A stretch of DNA of 59,466 bases, taken from assembly GCA_002407045.1 (NCBI GenBank), contig DHKB01000061.1:22569-82034 (forward strand). Reading direction: 5' to 3'. The notes beneath the pieces are model-generated. The model saw only the letters and a list, made by a program, of their open reading frames with translations, ran no database searches and was not told the DNA's origin. The position numbers and the translations under genes were made by a program. This DNA comes from Candidatus Bruticola papionis. Its GTDB lineage: Bacteria > Vulcanimicrobiota > Xenobia > Xenobiales > Xenobiaceae. Positions 17,693 through 26,123 of this stretch are shown piece after piece; the first letter of the stretch is position 1; each line of letters begins with the position of its first letter.

Positions 17693-18646
17693 TTATTGTT
17701 TGATCTTGCCTTGCACTTTTTGACTAGATTTGGCATTTGGCTTAACCTCAGCCTTAGTCTCTTGTGATTTTTCGCTATCGGCGCCAGTAACAAAAAGTCC
17801 TTTGTCAGAGTCATATTTTACCGATCCTAAACCGTGTTTACTGGCTTCAGGACACTCTATAGTGTAGCCGCCACGCCTAAAAACATAGATATATGGTTTT
17901 CCAGAAGCGGGACAGCGCAATTCACGAAACATATATTGAGGACGCAAAGCCTCTAATTTGGCAGGGAAAGCTTTGTTGTGATCTTTAGCATAAATTTCAC
18001 AAGCGGTGGCCAGCTCATTGATATTTCTAGTGCAGTCGGAGAGTAAACGTTCGATACGCTTTCCTTCTGCAGCTAAAAGTAACCAGCCCCAATCAATAGT
18101 TTCTAAGTTGGGGATATCCTGACCATATTGGGCAGGCTCAGGCATAGATAAAGTGTAGTGACGACGATCTTTACTAACTTCGTACACAAAAGGCTTACCA
18201 GAAAGAGGATCATTTCCCAAAATAACTTTAGGCGCATCGGCAGGTAAGCCAATATTAAAACTATGTTCCAGCGCTTTTAAGCTAACTGGATACAAGCCGC
18301 TCTCCATAAAGTAATACTCAATAAGTACTTGCATACGAGCGTAGGCACGTAACCCCAAGGCCTTGCGGCTAAGAGATTGAGTTTTTACCTCGGTAGATAC
18401 TTGTTTTTTTTCACCTGAAGCAGGCAAAACGACCGCCTGGGAAGGAGAGACAGAAGTTGTTTTGGCATTAGTAGACTTTTGCGCTACCACCTTGTTTTTA
18501 GTGGACGTCTCTACCATGGCGCCAGCATGATTTTCAGACGCCTGGGCACCACTAAAAAGGACAGCTAGCAACCCGACACTTACAGCAGAAGTTCTAAAAT
18601 AGCGTCCCCAGAGACCATAAAACTTCTGCAATTTGCCACTAAACAT
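17693..18646 (-). CDS. Secreted protein with two pseudopilin-head-like repeats
   Basis: A 317-residue exported protein. A Sec signal peptide (basic start, then SAVSVGLLAVLFSGAQAS) is followed by a Lys/Thr/Ser-rich linker. Two similar repeats follow: the first has EYYFMESGLYPVSLKALE, DPLSGKPFVYE and MPEPAQYG; the second has EIYAKDHNKAFPAKLEALR, CPASGKPYIYV and CPEASKHG. Each resembles the helix end and beta-head of GspG-like major pseudopilins, but the prepilin N-terminus is missing. The ATG at 18646 has GGAG 9 bases upstream, inside the longer TTG version. A role with the pilus-like system further along the window is an inference. It lies directly downstream of rpoD. Confidence 0.75.
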   Translation of the reverse strand: MFSGKLQKFYGLWGRYFRTSAVSVGLLAVLFSGAQASENHAGAMVETSTKNKVVAQKSTNAKTTSVSPSQAVVLPASGEKKQVSTEVKTQSLSRKALGLRAYARMQVLIEYYFMESGLYPVSLKALEHSFNIGLPADAPKVILGNDPLSGKPFVYEVSKDRRHYTLSMPEPAQYGQDIPNLETIDWGWLLLAAEGKRIERLLSDCTRNINELATACEIYAKDHNKAFPAKLEALRPQYMFRELRCPASGKPYIYVFRRGGYTIECPEASKHGLGSVKYDSDKGLFVTGADSEKSQETKAEVKPNAKSSQKVQGKIKQ

Positions 18647-18691
18647 ATTATTCCACTCCAACCACTCTTTGCGGCCGCTTACGACAGCAGC

Positions 18692-20428
18692 TTAATTATT
18701 AGCGTCCCAGTAATCTTGCAAGAATTTGCGCGGTTCGGGCAAACGCAATTTGCGCAAAGCCTTAGCTTCAATCTGACGGATACGCTCACGTGTCACTTTA
18801 AATATACTGCCTACTTCTTCCAAAGTACGCGTATGACCATCGCGCAATCCAAAACGCAACTCAAGCACTTCCCTCTCACGCACCGAAAGTTTGTCCAAAA
18901 CTTCTTTTATGCGCTCACTGAGCCACACTCTAGCAGCAGCTTCAGCCGGGGCGACAGCTCCCTCATCTTCAATAAAATCTCCTAAGTGAGAGTCTTCTTC
19001 TTCACCAATAGGAGTTTCTAGAGAAATAGGCTCCTGAGCGATCTTTTGAATTTCACGAACTTTAGCTTCGGCGCTACGCTTCCGCTCAGCCACTTTTTCT
19101 TGATAGCGCTTATCTTCAGGAGTGATAGGCTCCTTATAAAGCTCACTCAATTCGTTGCAAAGTGCATCCTCGTCGATAGGATACATACGCATAGCGATCT
19201 CTTCCACCGTTGGATCGCGCCCATTTTCTTGCAATAGCAATCTAGTAACACGAGTCAGACGATTGATCGTCTCTACCATATGCACAGGGATACGAATAGT
19301 GCGGGCCTGATCGGCCAAGGCTCTGGTAATAGCCTGACGTATCCACCACGTAGCGTAAGTACTAAACTTATAGCCTTTGCGATAATTAAATTTTTCTACA
19401 GCACGAATAAGGCCTAAATTGCCCTCTTGAATAAGATCCAAGAAGAGCATGCCGCGGCTGATGTATTTTTTAGCGATACTAACTACCAAACGCAAGTTGG
19501 CTTCGGTAAGATCACGTTTAGAAGAACTTCCAGCTCTGACTAACTTGTCCAAAGCTTCAAAACGTTCTAGACGTTCGCGGGCCCCAGGAACTTCATCTTT
19601 TACTTCTTTGAGTATGCCTAAACGATACTGACGTTTAGCCTCGTTGAAGCACTCCTCAACCAACTTTTGACGCTCAACTAATTCGCGGAACTTAATTCTC
19701 CATACCTTAGAATCACAAGTCTTGAGCCTATTGACAACATCAATCAAAGTGCTATGCGAAGTAGGAGCCGCGTCATTTATATCATCTTCTTTGTTGATAT
19801 CGGGCTCAGTCTCGTCCAAAGTGAGAGAGAATCCGGGAACATCACGTTTATCGGCTACTTCACTTAAAAGATCCAAAACCAATTCGCGGAAGCCAGGCTC
19901 CATAAGCAAAGTCTCGGCAGCTTCATTGCCTTTTTCAATGCTCTGAGCCAGCTCACACTCACGCTCTGGAGTGAGCAATTCGACCCTACCAATCTCTTTG
20001 AGATATTGGCGCACAGGATCGTCTACAGTAACCTCTACAGAACTATCAGTTTTTTTCTTGGCTTTAGAAGGCTTGTGTGCCACTTTAGCAGGCTTCGACT
20101 TAATAGCCTCAGCTTTCTTGAGCTGTTGTCTGGCTTCTTCCAACTTAAGTTCAAGTTCGGCGTGCTTGGCAGCTTCCGCTCTCTTCTTTTGAGCCAATTC
20201 GGGAGCAACAAGTTCCGGAGGTTCATCAAAATTGGAGGACGGAGCAGAATCTACTAAATCCAGATCCTCACAATCGTATGCTCCGTAGCTCGCAGCCGAC
20301 CCCACAGTACCAAGTCCAAGGTTATCACTCGAGCTGAGATCCGCTCCAAGGCACAAATCAGACATAGAGCTACCTAGGTCCAATTCTGAAATACTCTTGG
20401 TGTGCTTTTCTCCCCTTATATTTTCCAT
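18692..20428 (-). CDS. rpoD: Primary RNA polymerase sigma factor (sigma-70)
   Basis: A 578-residue housekeeping sigma factor. It shows region 1.2 (DPVRQYLKEIGRVELLTPERE), region 2 (LRLVVSIAKKYISRGM, FSTYATWWIRQAITRALADQ), region 3 (IAQEPISLETPIGEEEDSHLGDFIED region) and region 4 with its helix-turn-helix (TLEEVGSIFKVTRERIRQIE). The N-terminal about 140 residues are acidic and low in complexity. A charged insertion of roughly 40 residues (about 417-455) separates the two halves of region 3, where most bacteria have only a short turn. The gene follows dnaG, as in the classical macromolecular synthesis operon, but with a 476-base gap that probably carries its own promoter. Confidence 0.96.
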   Translation of the reverse strand: MENIRGEKHTKSISELDLGSSMSDLCLGADLSSSDNLGLGTVGSAASYGAYDCEDLDLVDSAPSSNFDEPPELVAPELAQKKRAEAAKHAELELKLEEARQQLKKAEAIKSKPAKVAHKPSKAKKKTDSSVEVTVDDPVRQYLKEIGRVELLTPERECELAQSIEKGNEAAETLLMEPGFRELVLDLLSEVADKRDVPGFSLTLDETEPDINKEDDINDAAPTSHSTLIDVVNRLKTCDSKVWRIKFRELVERQKLVEECFNEAKRQYRLGILKEVKDEVPGARERLERFEALDKLVRAGSSSKRDLTEANLRLVVSIAKKYISRGMLFLDLIQEGNLGLIRAVEKFNYRKGYKFSTYATWWIRQAITRALADQARTIRIPVHMVETINRLTRVTRLLLQENGRDPTVEEIAMRMYPIDEDALCNELSELYKEPITPEDKRYQEKVAERKRSAEAKVREIQKIAQEPISLETPIGEEEDSHLGDFIEDEGAVAPAEAAARVWLSERIKEVLDKLSVREREVLELRFGLRDGHTRTLEEVGSIFKVTRERIRQIEAKALRKLRLPEPRKFLQDYWDANN

Positions 20429-20904
20429 AACAAACCTTTACCTTACGCTGCTAAAAAAAAACAGAATCTTATCTCAAAATGCTGCTAACATAAGCAGTCT
20501 ACGAACGCTGCACTTTCGGAAAAAGACCGAAAGCCCCCCTCCGCAGAGAGCTTATTTGCTTGTCCGAAGCTGCAATATCTCGACGAAAGCCGACAAGTGG
20601 CAAACAGGCCTAGAATAGAAACACGGAATTGTGTAATATCCCGTCTTCTGCCCCGCGCGCTGTCCGACAATACTTTATATACAATTATATTGTTTTTTTT
20701 TCTATCAAAGTGACTGGCATAAATTGTCAGGCACGATTCTGACTGTCGGCAAATAAGCAGATCTTTTTGCCATTGACAACAGCTTTTGTTAATACCTAAG
20801 AAAAATGGTTTTTCCTGCTTTTTGCCACGAAGGTTTTTGCTCATAGCCACGCGCTAGCCGACAGCAAAGCCAATGACCTAACACTAGACATAGCCTTCTC
20901 AGAT
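20429..20904 (-). other. Long leader between dnaG and rpoD
   Basis: There is no supported gene in these 476 bases. Read on the - strand, an AT-rich patch around 20660-20710 contains several TATA-like hexamers that could hold the rpoD promoter, but I cannot settle one pair. Closer to rpoD are two small hairpins: CTTTCGG with CCGAAAG around 20513-20533 and CTGCT with AGCAG around 20482-20497. A short reading frame at 20485-20850 has no ribosome binding site or recognisable product. Confidence 0.4.
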
Positions 20905-22644
20905 TTATCCACGCAATATTTTTTGCAAATTCATATATTCCAGATAAAGGGGATCGTCTTCAGCCATATTTCCAGAAGCCATCTTGGCAAACATTTGATA
21001 CTTTATTCTATCCAAAGATTTCTTCAAATTTTCATTTCTTATATTAGAAGCTAGCTGGATCGCATCCTCAAAGTTAGAATCTAGGCGATCATAAGCCATA
21101 ATTTCGGTAAGTTTGGCGCAATCATCTTCCGAAGCTCCTTCCCCCAAAAGTTCGGTAACACTAATAGGACCATCTTGTTTATCTAAAAGCCAAAGCTTTT
21201 CGAACCAATGGCGCATATATTCATCACCTATTAGGCTTGGACTGATAATCTTTTTAACTTGCTCCAGCCATTCCGGATGTGCCGTGCATAAACTGAATAA
21301 TTTTTCTTCAGTATTGAGAAGACGAGTGTGCGCCTTAAACTCTGGAAAAGGGTGATAATCGATTTTGTGCTTGCGACGACGCAAATACAACGCCAACTTA
21401 CTTTCGGCAAAACCGCTATAATAAGCCAACTCTCTCACATAAGCATCACGGCGCACCGGGTCTTGAATTTTTTCAATAAATGGGAGTACAAGCTTAACTA
21501 AATTTTCTTTACCTTCCGGAGTAGTCGTATCTGTCAGCTTAAGCTGCCTTTGAATCACAAATTTTACAATGCCGATTTTTGCTTTGAGAACTTCCTCAAC
21601 AGCCTGACGACCACGAGCAGCCATAGAATCGGGGTCTTCTCCCTCAGGCCAAACTACAGTCGTAACTTGCAAGCCCTCTTCTTCCAAAACATCATTACCT
21701 TTAATGATAGCTTTAGCTCCAGCTGAATCACCATCATAGGCCAGGATAACCTGAGTAGCGTAGCGTTTTAGTAATTTGGCTTGTTCAGTTGTCAAAGCGG
21801 TACCTAAAGAAGCGACACAACAATCAAAGCCGATTTGATGCATAGAAATAACATCAAGGTACCCTTCAACAACTATCGCTTTATTTTCACGTGAAATTGG
21901 TCCGCGAGCTACGTTAAGGCCATATAAGTGACATCTTTTGGAATAGATTTCTGTTTCCGGAGAGTTTATGTACTTGGGAAGACCATTTCCTAAGATACGT
22001 CCTCCCATGGCCACAACACGCCCTTGAAAATCGGTTATAGGAAAAATTAAACGTCCGCTGAGCAATTCGCGCACACCACGTTCTTTTTTTACAAATATGC
22101 CACAATTGACCAGTTCTTCATCACTAAAACCGGCTTCATGTACGACTTTAAGCAAAGGCGCAATATTGAGAGGTGCAAACCCTAAGCGAAATTTTTCCGC
22201 CACACTTTTTGAAATACGCCGTTGCAATAAATACTCACGACCGGGAGCCCCCTCCCCAGTTTCAAATAGAATGTGACTGTAATATTTGCAAACACGATCT
22301 AAAAGTTGTAAATATCTTTGCTTGGCAGTGTCTTGCTTGAAGTTATCGGCTTCCCACTTTATCTCCACTCCAGCTTCTTCGGCCAGTTTGCGTACAGCCT
22401 CAGGAAATCCCATACCTTCCATTTTCATGAGAAATTGGAAAACATTTCCGCCTTGTTTACATCCGAAGCAATACCAAAAGCGGCGGTCGGGATCGACGCT
22501 AAATGAAGGAGTTTTTTCATTATGAAAAGGGCACAAACCGACATATTTACTGCCAGCTCTTCTAAGTTGCAAATAGCGGCCTATGACTTCGGCAATTTCT
22601 ATACGATTATTTATTTCATTGATAGCTGATTCCGGAATTTTCAT
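20905..22644 (-). CDS. dnaG: DNA primase
   Basis: A 579-residue primase that makes RNA primers at the replication fork. The N-terminal zinc finger reads CPFHNEKTPSF then CFGC (residues about 39-63). The catalytic core has the TOPRIM elements VVEGYLDVISMHQIG and LAYDGDSAGAKA. The C-terminal helicase-binding part is short (about 160 residues) and poorly conserved, which is usual. The ATG at 22644 starts at the conserved KIPESAINEIN-like N-terminus. It lies upstream of rpoD and would be the first gene of that operon; the divergent neighbour is a membrane protein. Confidence 0.96.
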   Translation of the reverse strand: MKIPESAINEINNRIEIAEVIGRYLQLRRAGSKYVGLCPFHNEKTPSFSVDPDRRFWYCFGCKQGGNVFQFLMKMEGMGFPEAVRKLAEEAGVEIKWEADNFKQDTAKQRYLQLLDRVCKYYSHILFETGEGAPGREYLLQRRISKSVAEKFRLGFAPLNIAPLLKVVHEAGFSDEELVNCGIFVKKERGVRELLSGRLIFPITDFQGRVVAMGGRILGNGLPKYINSPETEIYSKRCHLYGLNVARGPISRENKAIVVEGYLDVISMHQIGFDCCVASLGTALTTEQAKLLKRYATQVILAYDGDSAGAKAIIKGNDVLEEEGLQVTTVVWPEGEDPDSMAARGRQAVEEVLKAKIGIVKFVIQRQLKLTDTTTPEGKENLVKLVLPFIEKIQDPVRRDAYVRELAYYSGFAESKLALYLRRRKHKIDYHPFPEFKAHTRLLNTEEKLFSLCTAHPEWLEQVKKIISPSLIGDEYMRHWFEKLWLLDKQDGPISVTELLGEGASEDDCAKLTEIMAYDRLDSNFEDAIQLASNIRNENLKKSLDRIKYQMFAKMASGNMAEDDPLYLEYMNLQKILRG

Positions 22645-22746
22645 AGCTTGACCTACTCCGTCTTTTCAGTCGGCAACTCCCCTATAGTGAGCAACAGTAC
22701 AGCCTCCGAAGCCTTCTAGAAAGGATTTCTGACTCTTTTCCATAAC

Positions 22747-23340
22747 TTGTTAAAGGTGAGTGAAGATACTTTAAAAAGCACACCCTCTCAGGGCTCAAAT
22801 AATACTTCCGATCCTCAGGTTCCTCCTGTTGACAATTCGGCAATTACTGAAGACAAAGATGATGTACTTAATAAAAAAGTCATTTATAAGTCTTCCATGA
22901 AGAATTTTTATATAGCTTCCTTCTTTATCATCGTACTAGCCTTCTTACTTGTACGATCAGGTATTTCAATGCTGAGCGGACGCGAAGGTATAATTGAACC
23001 GGATATAATTATTTTAGGCTCTACACCTATTGTGTTAGCTATTATAAGCTTGTGCATTCTAGTCGTTTCTTATTATCGATTTCGTGGACGTTCCGTTATT
23101 CTTACGCCCGTCCACTTAATTTACGATAGTGGTAACGGTAAACCAGTAAGTATGGCTTGGAAAGATTTCCAGACAGCAACTGAAACAAAACAAACCAAAA
23201 GTATCTTCGACCGTACCGTAATCAGCGACGGAAAAGTGAGTTTTTTGGTGGAGCGCTTCTTTTTTCCTCAGTATGATAAGTTGTGTGCAGATATTAAGAC
23301 AGTACGCCGTTTAGCAAAAAAACAAAGATTGTTCATCTAG
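22747..23340 (+). CDS. Membrane protein with two TM helices and a PH-like domain
   Basis: A protein of about 197 residues. A polar N-terminal 45 residues precede two membrane helices (NFYIASFFIIVLAFLLV and STPIVLAIISLCILVVSYY). A cytoplasmic beta-rich domain follows, with SVILTPVHLIYD and VSMAWKDFQTATE, the pattern of bacterial PH-like domains (two helices then a T.e.L.y...W.dI pattern). Function is unknown. The start is uncertain: TTG at 22747 and GTG at 22756 are both possible and neither has a good ribosome binding site at the normal distance. Confidence 0.65.
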   Translation: MLKVSEDTLKSTPSQGSNNTSDPQVPPVDNSAITEDKDDVLNKKVIYKSSMKNFYIASFFIIVLAFLLVRSGISMLSGREGIIEPDIIILGSTPIVLAIISLCILVVSYYRFRGRSVILTPVHLIYDSGNGKPVSMAWKDFQTATETKQTKSIFDRTVISDGKVSFLVERFFFPQYDKLCADIKTVRRLAKKQRLFI

Positions 23341-23402
23341 CATTCATCTAGCATTGGATTAGAGGCCAACTAATTAGCACTAGATAAGCGATAAGAATCA
23401 AT

Positions 23403-23431
23403 AAAAAAAGCTCCCGATAGGGAGCTTTTCT
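23403..23431. terminator. Bidirectional rho-independent terminator
   Basis: The stem AAGCTCCC/GGGAGCTT with a GATA loop (centre near 23418) has an A-run on its left and TTTTCTTT on its right. It serves the membrane-protein gene on + and the rluB gene on -. Confidence 0.9.
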
Positions 23432-23454
23432 TTAAGGGCAAGTAATTCTGAACC

Positions 23455-24162
23455 TTACAATTTTTTCAGAGCTTTTATTTCACTTTCACTCAAGCGACGA
23501 TACTTGCCACGGGGCAGATTGCCTAAGTTGATCGGCCCCAGTTTTATTCTCTCCAGCTTTTTGACTTTGCAGCCCACAGCAGCCAACATGCGACGTACCT
23601 GGCGCTTACGACCTTCGTGGATAGTTATTTGTACAATATTTTCCGCCAAAATCTTCACTTTGGCTGGAGCAGTCCAACCATCATCGAGGCAAATTCCTTC
23701 TTCCAAAAACCTAACCTCGCGCTCCCCAGGAGTCACATCCACATTGGCAACATAAACTTTATCAATCAAACTGCTGGGATGGAGCAATTTGTTAGTCAAC
23801 TCTCCGTCATTGGTAAAAATGAGGAGACCCTCTGTATCGCGATCCAATCTTCCGACAGGATATACGCGAGTAGGAATATCTTTAACGAATTCCATAACAG
23901 TAGGACGATCTGCTTGATCTTTAACAGTTGAGACAAAGCCACGCGGCTTATTGAGAACGACATAAATTCTCTCGGCAACGGCTTTGGCGAGTTTTCCCCA
24001 ACCAACGACTTCAATATCATCACTGTCAAGATCGGCCTTATCGCCCAAAGAGGCGACTCGACCGTTTACTTTCACTCGCCCACCAGTAATAAGAGACTCA
24101 CAATATCGACGTGAGCCAACCCCACCGGAAGCCATAAGTTTCTGTAAACGTTCTGCAGTCAT
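23455..24162 (-). CDS. rluB: 23S rRNA pseudouridine synthase, RsuA/RluB family
   Basis: A 235-residue enzyme that converts a uridine in rRNA to pseudouridine. The N-terminal S4 RNA-binding domain (RLQKLMASGGVGSRRYCESLI, VNGRVASLGDKAD) is followed by the catalytic domain with the active Asp in YPVGRLDRDTEGLLIFTNDG and the motif EGRKRQVRRMLAAVG. The motif pattern fits RluB more than RluE or RsuA, but the precise target (probably position 2605 of 23S rRNA) cannot be proven. The next gene, yjbQ, ends 27 bases before its own start on the same strand, so they may be co-transcribed. Confidence 0.92.
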   Translation of the reverse strand: MTAERLQKLMASGGVGSRRYCESLITGGRVKVNGRVASLGDKADLDSDDIEVVGWGKLAKAVAERIYVVLNKPRGFVSTVKDQADRPTVMEFVKDIPTRVYPVGRLDRDTEGLLIFTNDGELTNKLLHPSSLIDKVYVANVDVTPGEREVRFLEEGICLDDGWTAPAKVKILAENIVQITIHEGRKRQVRRMLAAVGCKVKKLERIKLGPINLGNLPRGKYRRLSESEIKALKKL

Positions 24163-24189
24163 ACCGTGATAAATCCGAAAGTGCTTAAA

Positions 24190-24621
24190 TTAGCTCCAAA
24201 GAGTGACGCGGATTTTACGAGTATTGGGGTTGTCGCGGTGTTCCCAAAGGTAAATACCTTGCCATTGTCCCATAGCCAATTTGCCGTCGATAACAGGAAT
24301 AGTCAAGCAAACATTGGTAATGGCGGCCTTGATATGGGAAGGCATATCATCTTCGCCTTCTTCGACGTGTTTAAACCAATCGGTGAAGGGAATGGTACGC
24401 TTCATCCACTCTTCGAGGTCATGACGAGCGTTAGGGTCATGATTCTCTTGAATGCACAAACTGCAGGAAGTATGCAAAACAAAAAGGTTGCACATACCAT
24501 TTTCGATGTTGCTGTGCTTCACAACATCGTTAATCTGCTGAGTGATGTTATAAAGCCCCTGGGCAGAGCCCTTAGAAGAGGCCTGATGAGAGATTACTTC
24601 TGAAAACATGATGGTGCGCAT
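24190..24621 (-). CDS. yjbQ: YjbQ/UPF0047 family protein
   Basis: A 143-residue single-domain protein of the YjbQ (UPF0047) family, sometimes called secondary thiamine-phosphate synthase because E. coli YjbQ can complement a thiE mutant weakly. Signature features are LFVLHTSCSLCIQEN, GEDDMPSHIKAA and the C-terminal MGQWQGIYLWEHRDNPNTR with a conserved histidine. Length is normal for the family (about 130-140). The true role is not settled. The ATG at 24621 follows GGAGGG at a rather long distance; an in-frame ATG four codons later is also possible. Confidence 0.9.
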   Translation of the reverse strand: MRTIMFSEVISHQASSKGSAQGLYNITQQINDVVKHSNIENGMCNLFVLHTSCSLCIQENHDPNARHDLEEWMKRTIPFTDWFKHVEEGEDDMPSHIKAAITNVCLTIPVIDGKLAMGQWQGIYLWEHRDNPNTRKIRVTLWS

Positions 24622-24779
24622 TCAATTAAAGGCCCTCCACTCCTTCAAACAAAAAGAAATTTCGTCTAAGAAATTGGAAGGCAGACTTCAGGGTATTCTC
24701 AAAATTGGCGGCCTTGCTAGGATATGCAAATGAACTATAGAAGAGTGGGAGTCAACTTTTAGGATTGGGTAATGCAAAA

Positions 24780-26033
24780 ATGTCTCTCCCTTCAAATCAC
24801 AGCTTTCATTTAAATTCTCAAGATATTACCAGATGGGATCTTTTTGCTTGCGTAGCCGGACGCCCGGAAGGAATCGCTCTAACTAGACTGGCTCACATAT
24901 TGCATGTTGATCGTGAGCGCTCCCTAATTAAGCCTCTATACGATTTAGAAGAAGAGGGGCTTATCATCTGCGACAGTCGCGATCACTACATTCTTAATAA
25001 TAAATCGCAAGTAGCTAAAAACTTGCGCCAAACACTCTCTTTTGCTCTAGCTTCTAATTGCGATTACAATTTTTATTTTTCCGAGCAAATGATCGCTTTT
25101 TTGAAGAAAGCCTACAGGAGTGATCATTTTAATAATCGAGACGTACCTGCCGAGCTTTTAGATCCAGCTTTGCTCTGTCGTTTGGTAGACAATGCTCTGT
25201 TGCTTATTTACAGCTATGAGCCCTTTACCGGACGCATGGTGGAAAATATATTTCTAGATGGCTTATGCGATTATTTAAAAATCAAACGTGCCAAGTCGTT
25301 CTTCTTTAGAAAAAAAATGCCCTTAGAGCAATTTTTAGAAGAGCGCACAGATAATTTTCAAGATCCCAATAATCCCCAATTGCAAGCAGCTATGAAACTT
25401 TTTCATGGCAAGAATTTAGCCGGACGTAATTGGGGCCTCTCTCCTCTAGGCGAAGAGATAAGAGATAGCGTCGAAAAAGAAGATTCGGAAATGTTCGATC
25501 CAGCTTCTAAAGCGTGCTACGAAAATTCTTGGCAAAAGATGCAAGAATACAGCCGCGAAGGTAAAAAATTGACCGTGGATATTTTGCGTGAATATCACCA
25601 TTTAGCCATGGCCAATACCAATTTTGGCGGTATTTATCGAGATCATGAAGTTGTTATAGCCAATAACCCCAACTTCAAGCCTGCTCCCATCAATGAAATT
25701 CCTCAGCGGTTGCGACAATTAATCGACAATTTGGCCGTTTGCGAACCTTCTACTTTTGAAGAATCTCTCGATATGTGCGCCTATGCTTACAACGAGTTTG
25801 TCCATATCCATCCTTTTCAAGATGGAAATAGCCGTACCGCACGTATCATTTTGGGCCACATGCTCAACTTATTGCGTATGCCTTTTGAAAAAATTCCCGA
25901 CAGTTTCGCGGCCCGCTTTTTGATCGTGACTAAAGGGTTACAAAAACGCAACGATCATGAAGTAAAGTACGTTCTGGAAGAAATATATCTCAATTGCATG
26001 AACCGCAAAGAATTGCACCAAGTTATTAGCTAA
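24780..26033 (+). CDS. Fic-domain protein with N-terminal winged-helix-like region
   Basis: A 417-residue Fic-family protein, probably an AMP transferase (or other NMP transferase) acting on a protein hydroxyl. The active-site motif HPFQDGNSRTAR begins at about residue 344; Ser replaces the second Gly of the usual GNG, as in many bacterial Fic proteins. Residues about 10-75 look like a winged helix (ALTRLAHILHVDRERSLIKPLYDLEEEGLI). I see no clear inhibitory S/TxxxE(G/N) helix. The ATG at 24780 is chosen; a TTG at 24765 abuts AGGA with no spacing. No antitoxin-like partner is adjacent, so an autonomous regulator is more likely than a toxin-antitoxin pair. Confidence 0.88.
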   Translation: MSLPSNHSFHLNSQDITRWDLFACVAGRPEGIALTRLAHILHVDRERSLIKPLYDLEEEGLIICDSRDHYILNNKSQVAKNLRQTLSFALASNCDYNFYFSEQMIAFLKKAYRSDHFNNRDVPAELLDPALLCRLVDNALLLIYSYEPFTGRMVENIFLDGLCDYLKIKRAKSFFFRKKMPLEQFLEERTDNFQDPNNPQLQAAMKLFHGKNLAGRNWGLSPLGEEIRDSVEKEDSEMFDPASKACYENSWQKMQEYSREGKKLTVDILREYHHLAMANTNFGGIYRDHEVVIANNPNFKPAPINEIPQRLRQLIDNLAVCEPSTFEESLDMCAYAYNEFVHIHPFQDGNSRTARIILGHMLNLLRMPFEKIPDSFAARFLIVTKGLQKRNDHEVKYVLEEIYLNCMNRKELHQVIS

Positions 26034-26056
26034 CCTATTAACATCAAACTAGATAT

Positions 26057-26110
26057 AAAAAAAAGAGCAATCGTTGCGAGTAATGGCCAAGCGCGATTGT
26101 TCTTTTTTTA
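26057..26110. terminator. Bidirectional rho-independent terminator
   Basis: AGAGCAATCG on the left pairs with CGATTGTTCT on the right (outer ends near 26064 and 26103), flanked by eight A residues before and seven T residues after. It serves the fic gene (+) and mutL (-). Confidence 0.88.
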
Positions 26111-26123
26111 TAAGATCTTCAAG

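Noticed and set aside
20485..20850. Reading frame of 121 codons between dnaG and rpoD
   Set aside because: Its composition is not protein-like, it has no ribosome binding site, and it lies over the rpoD leader.
24780..26033. Fic toxin-antitoxin pair
   Set aside because: No small antitoxin-like gene lies next to the fic gene; neighbours are yjbQ and mutL.
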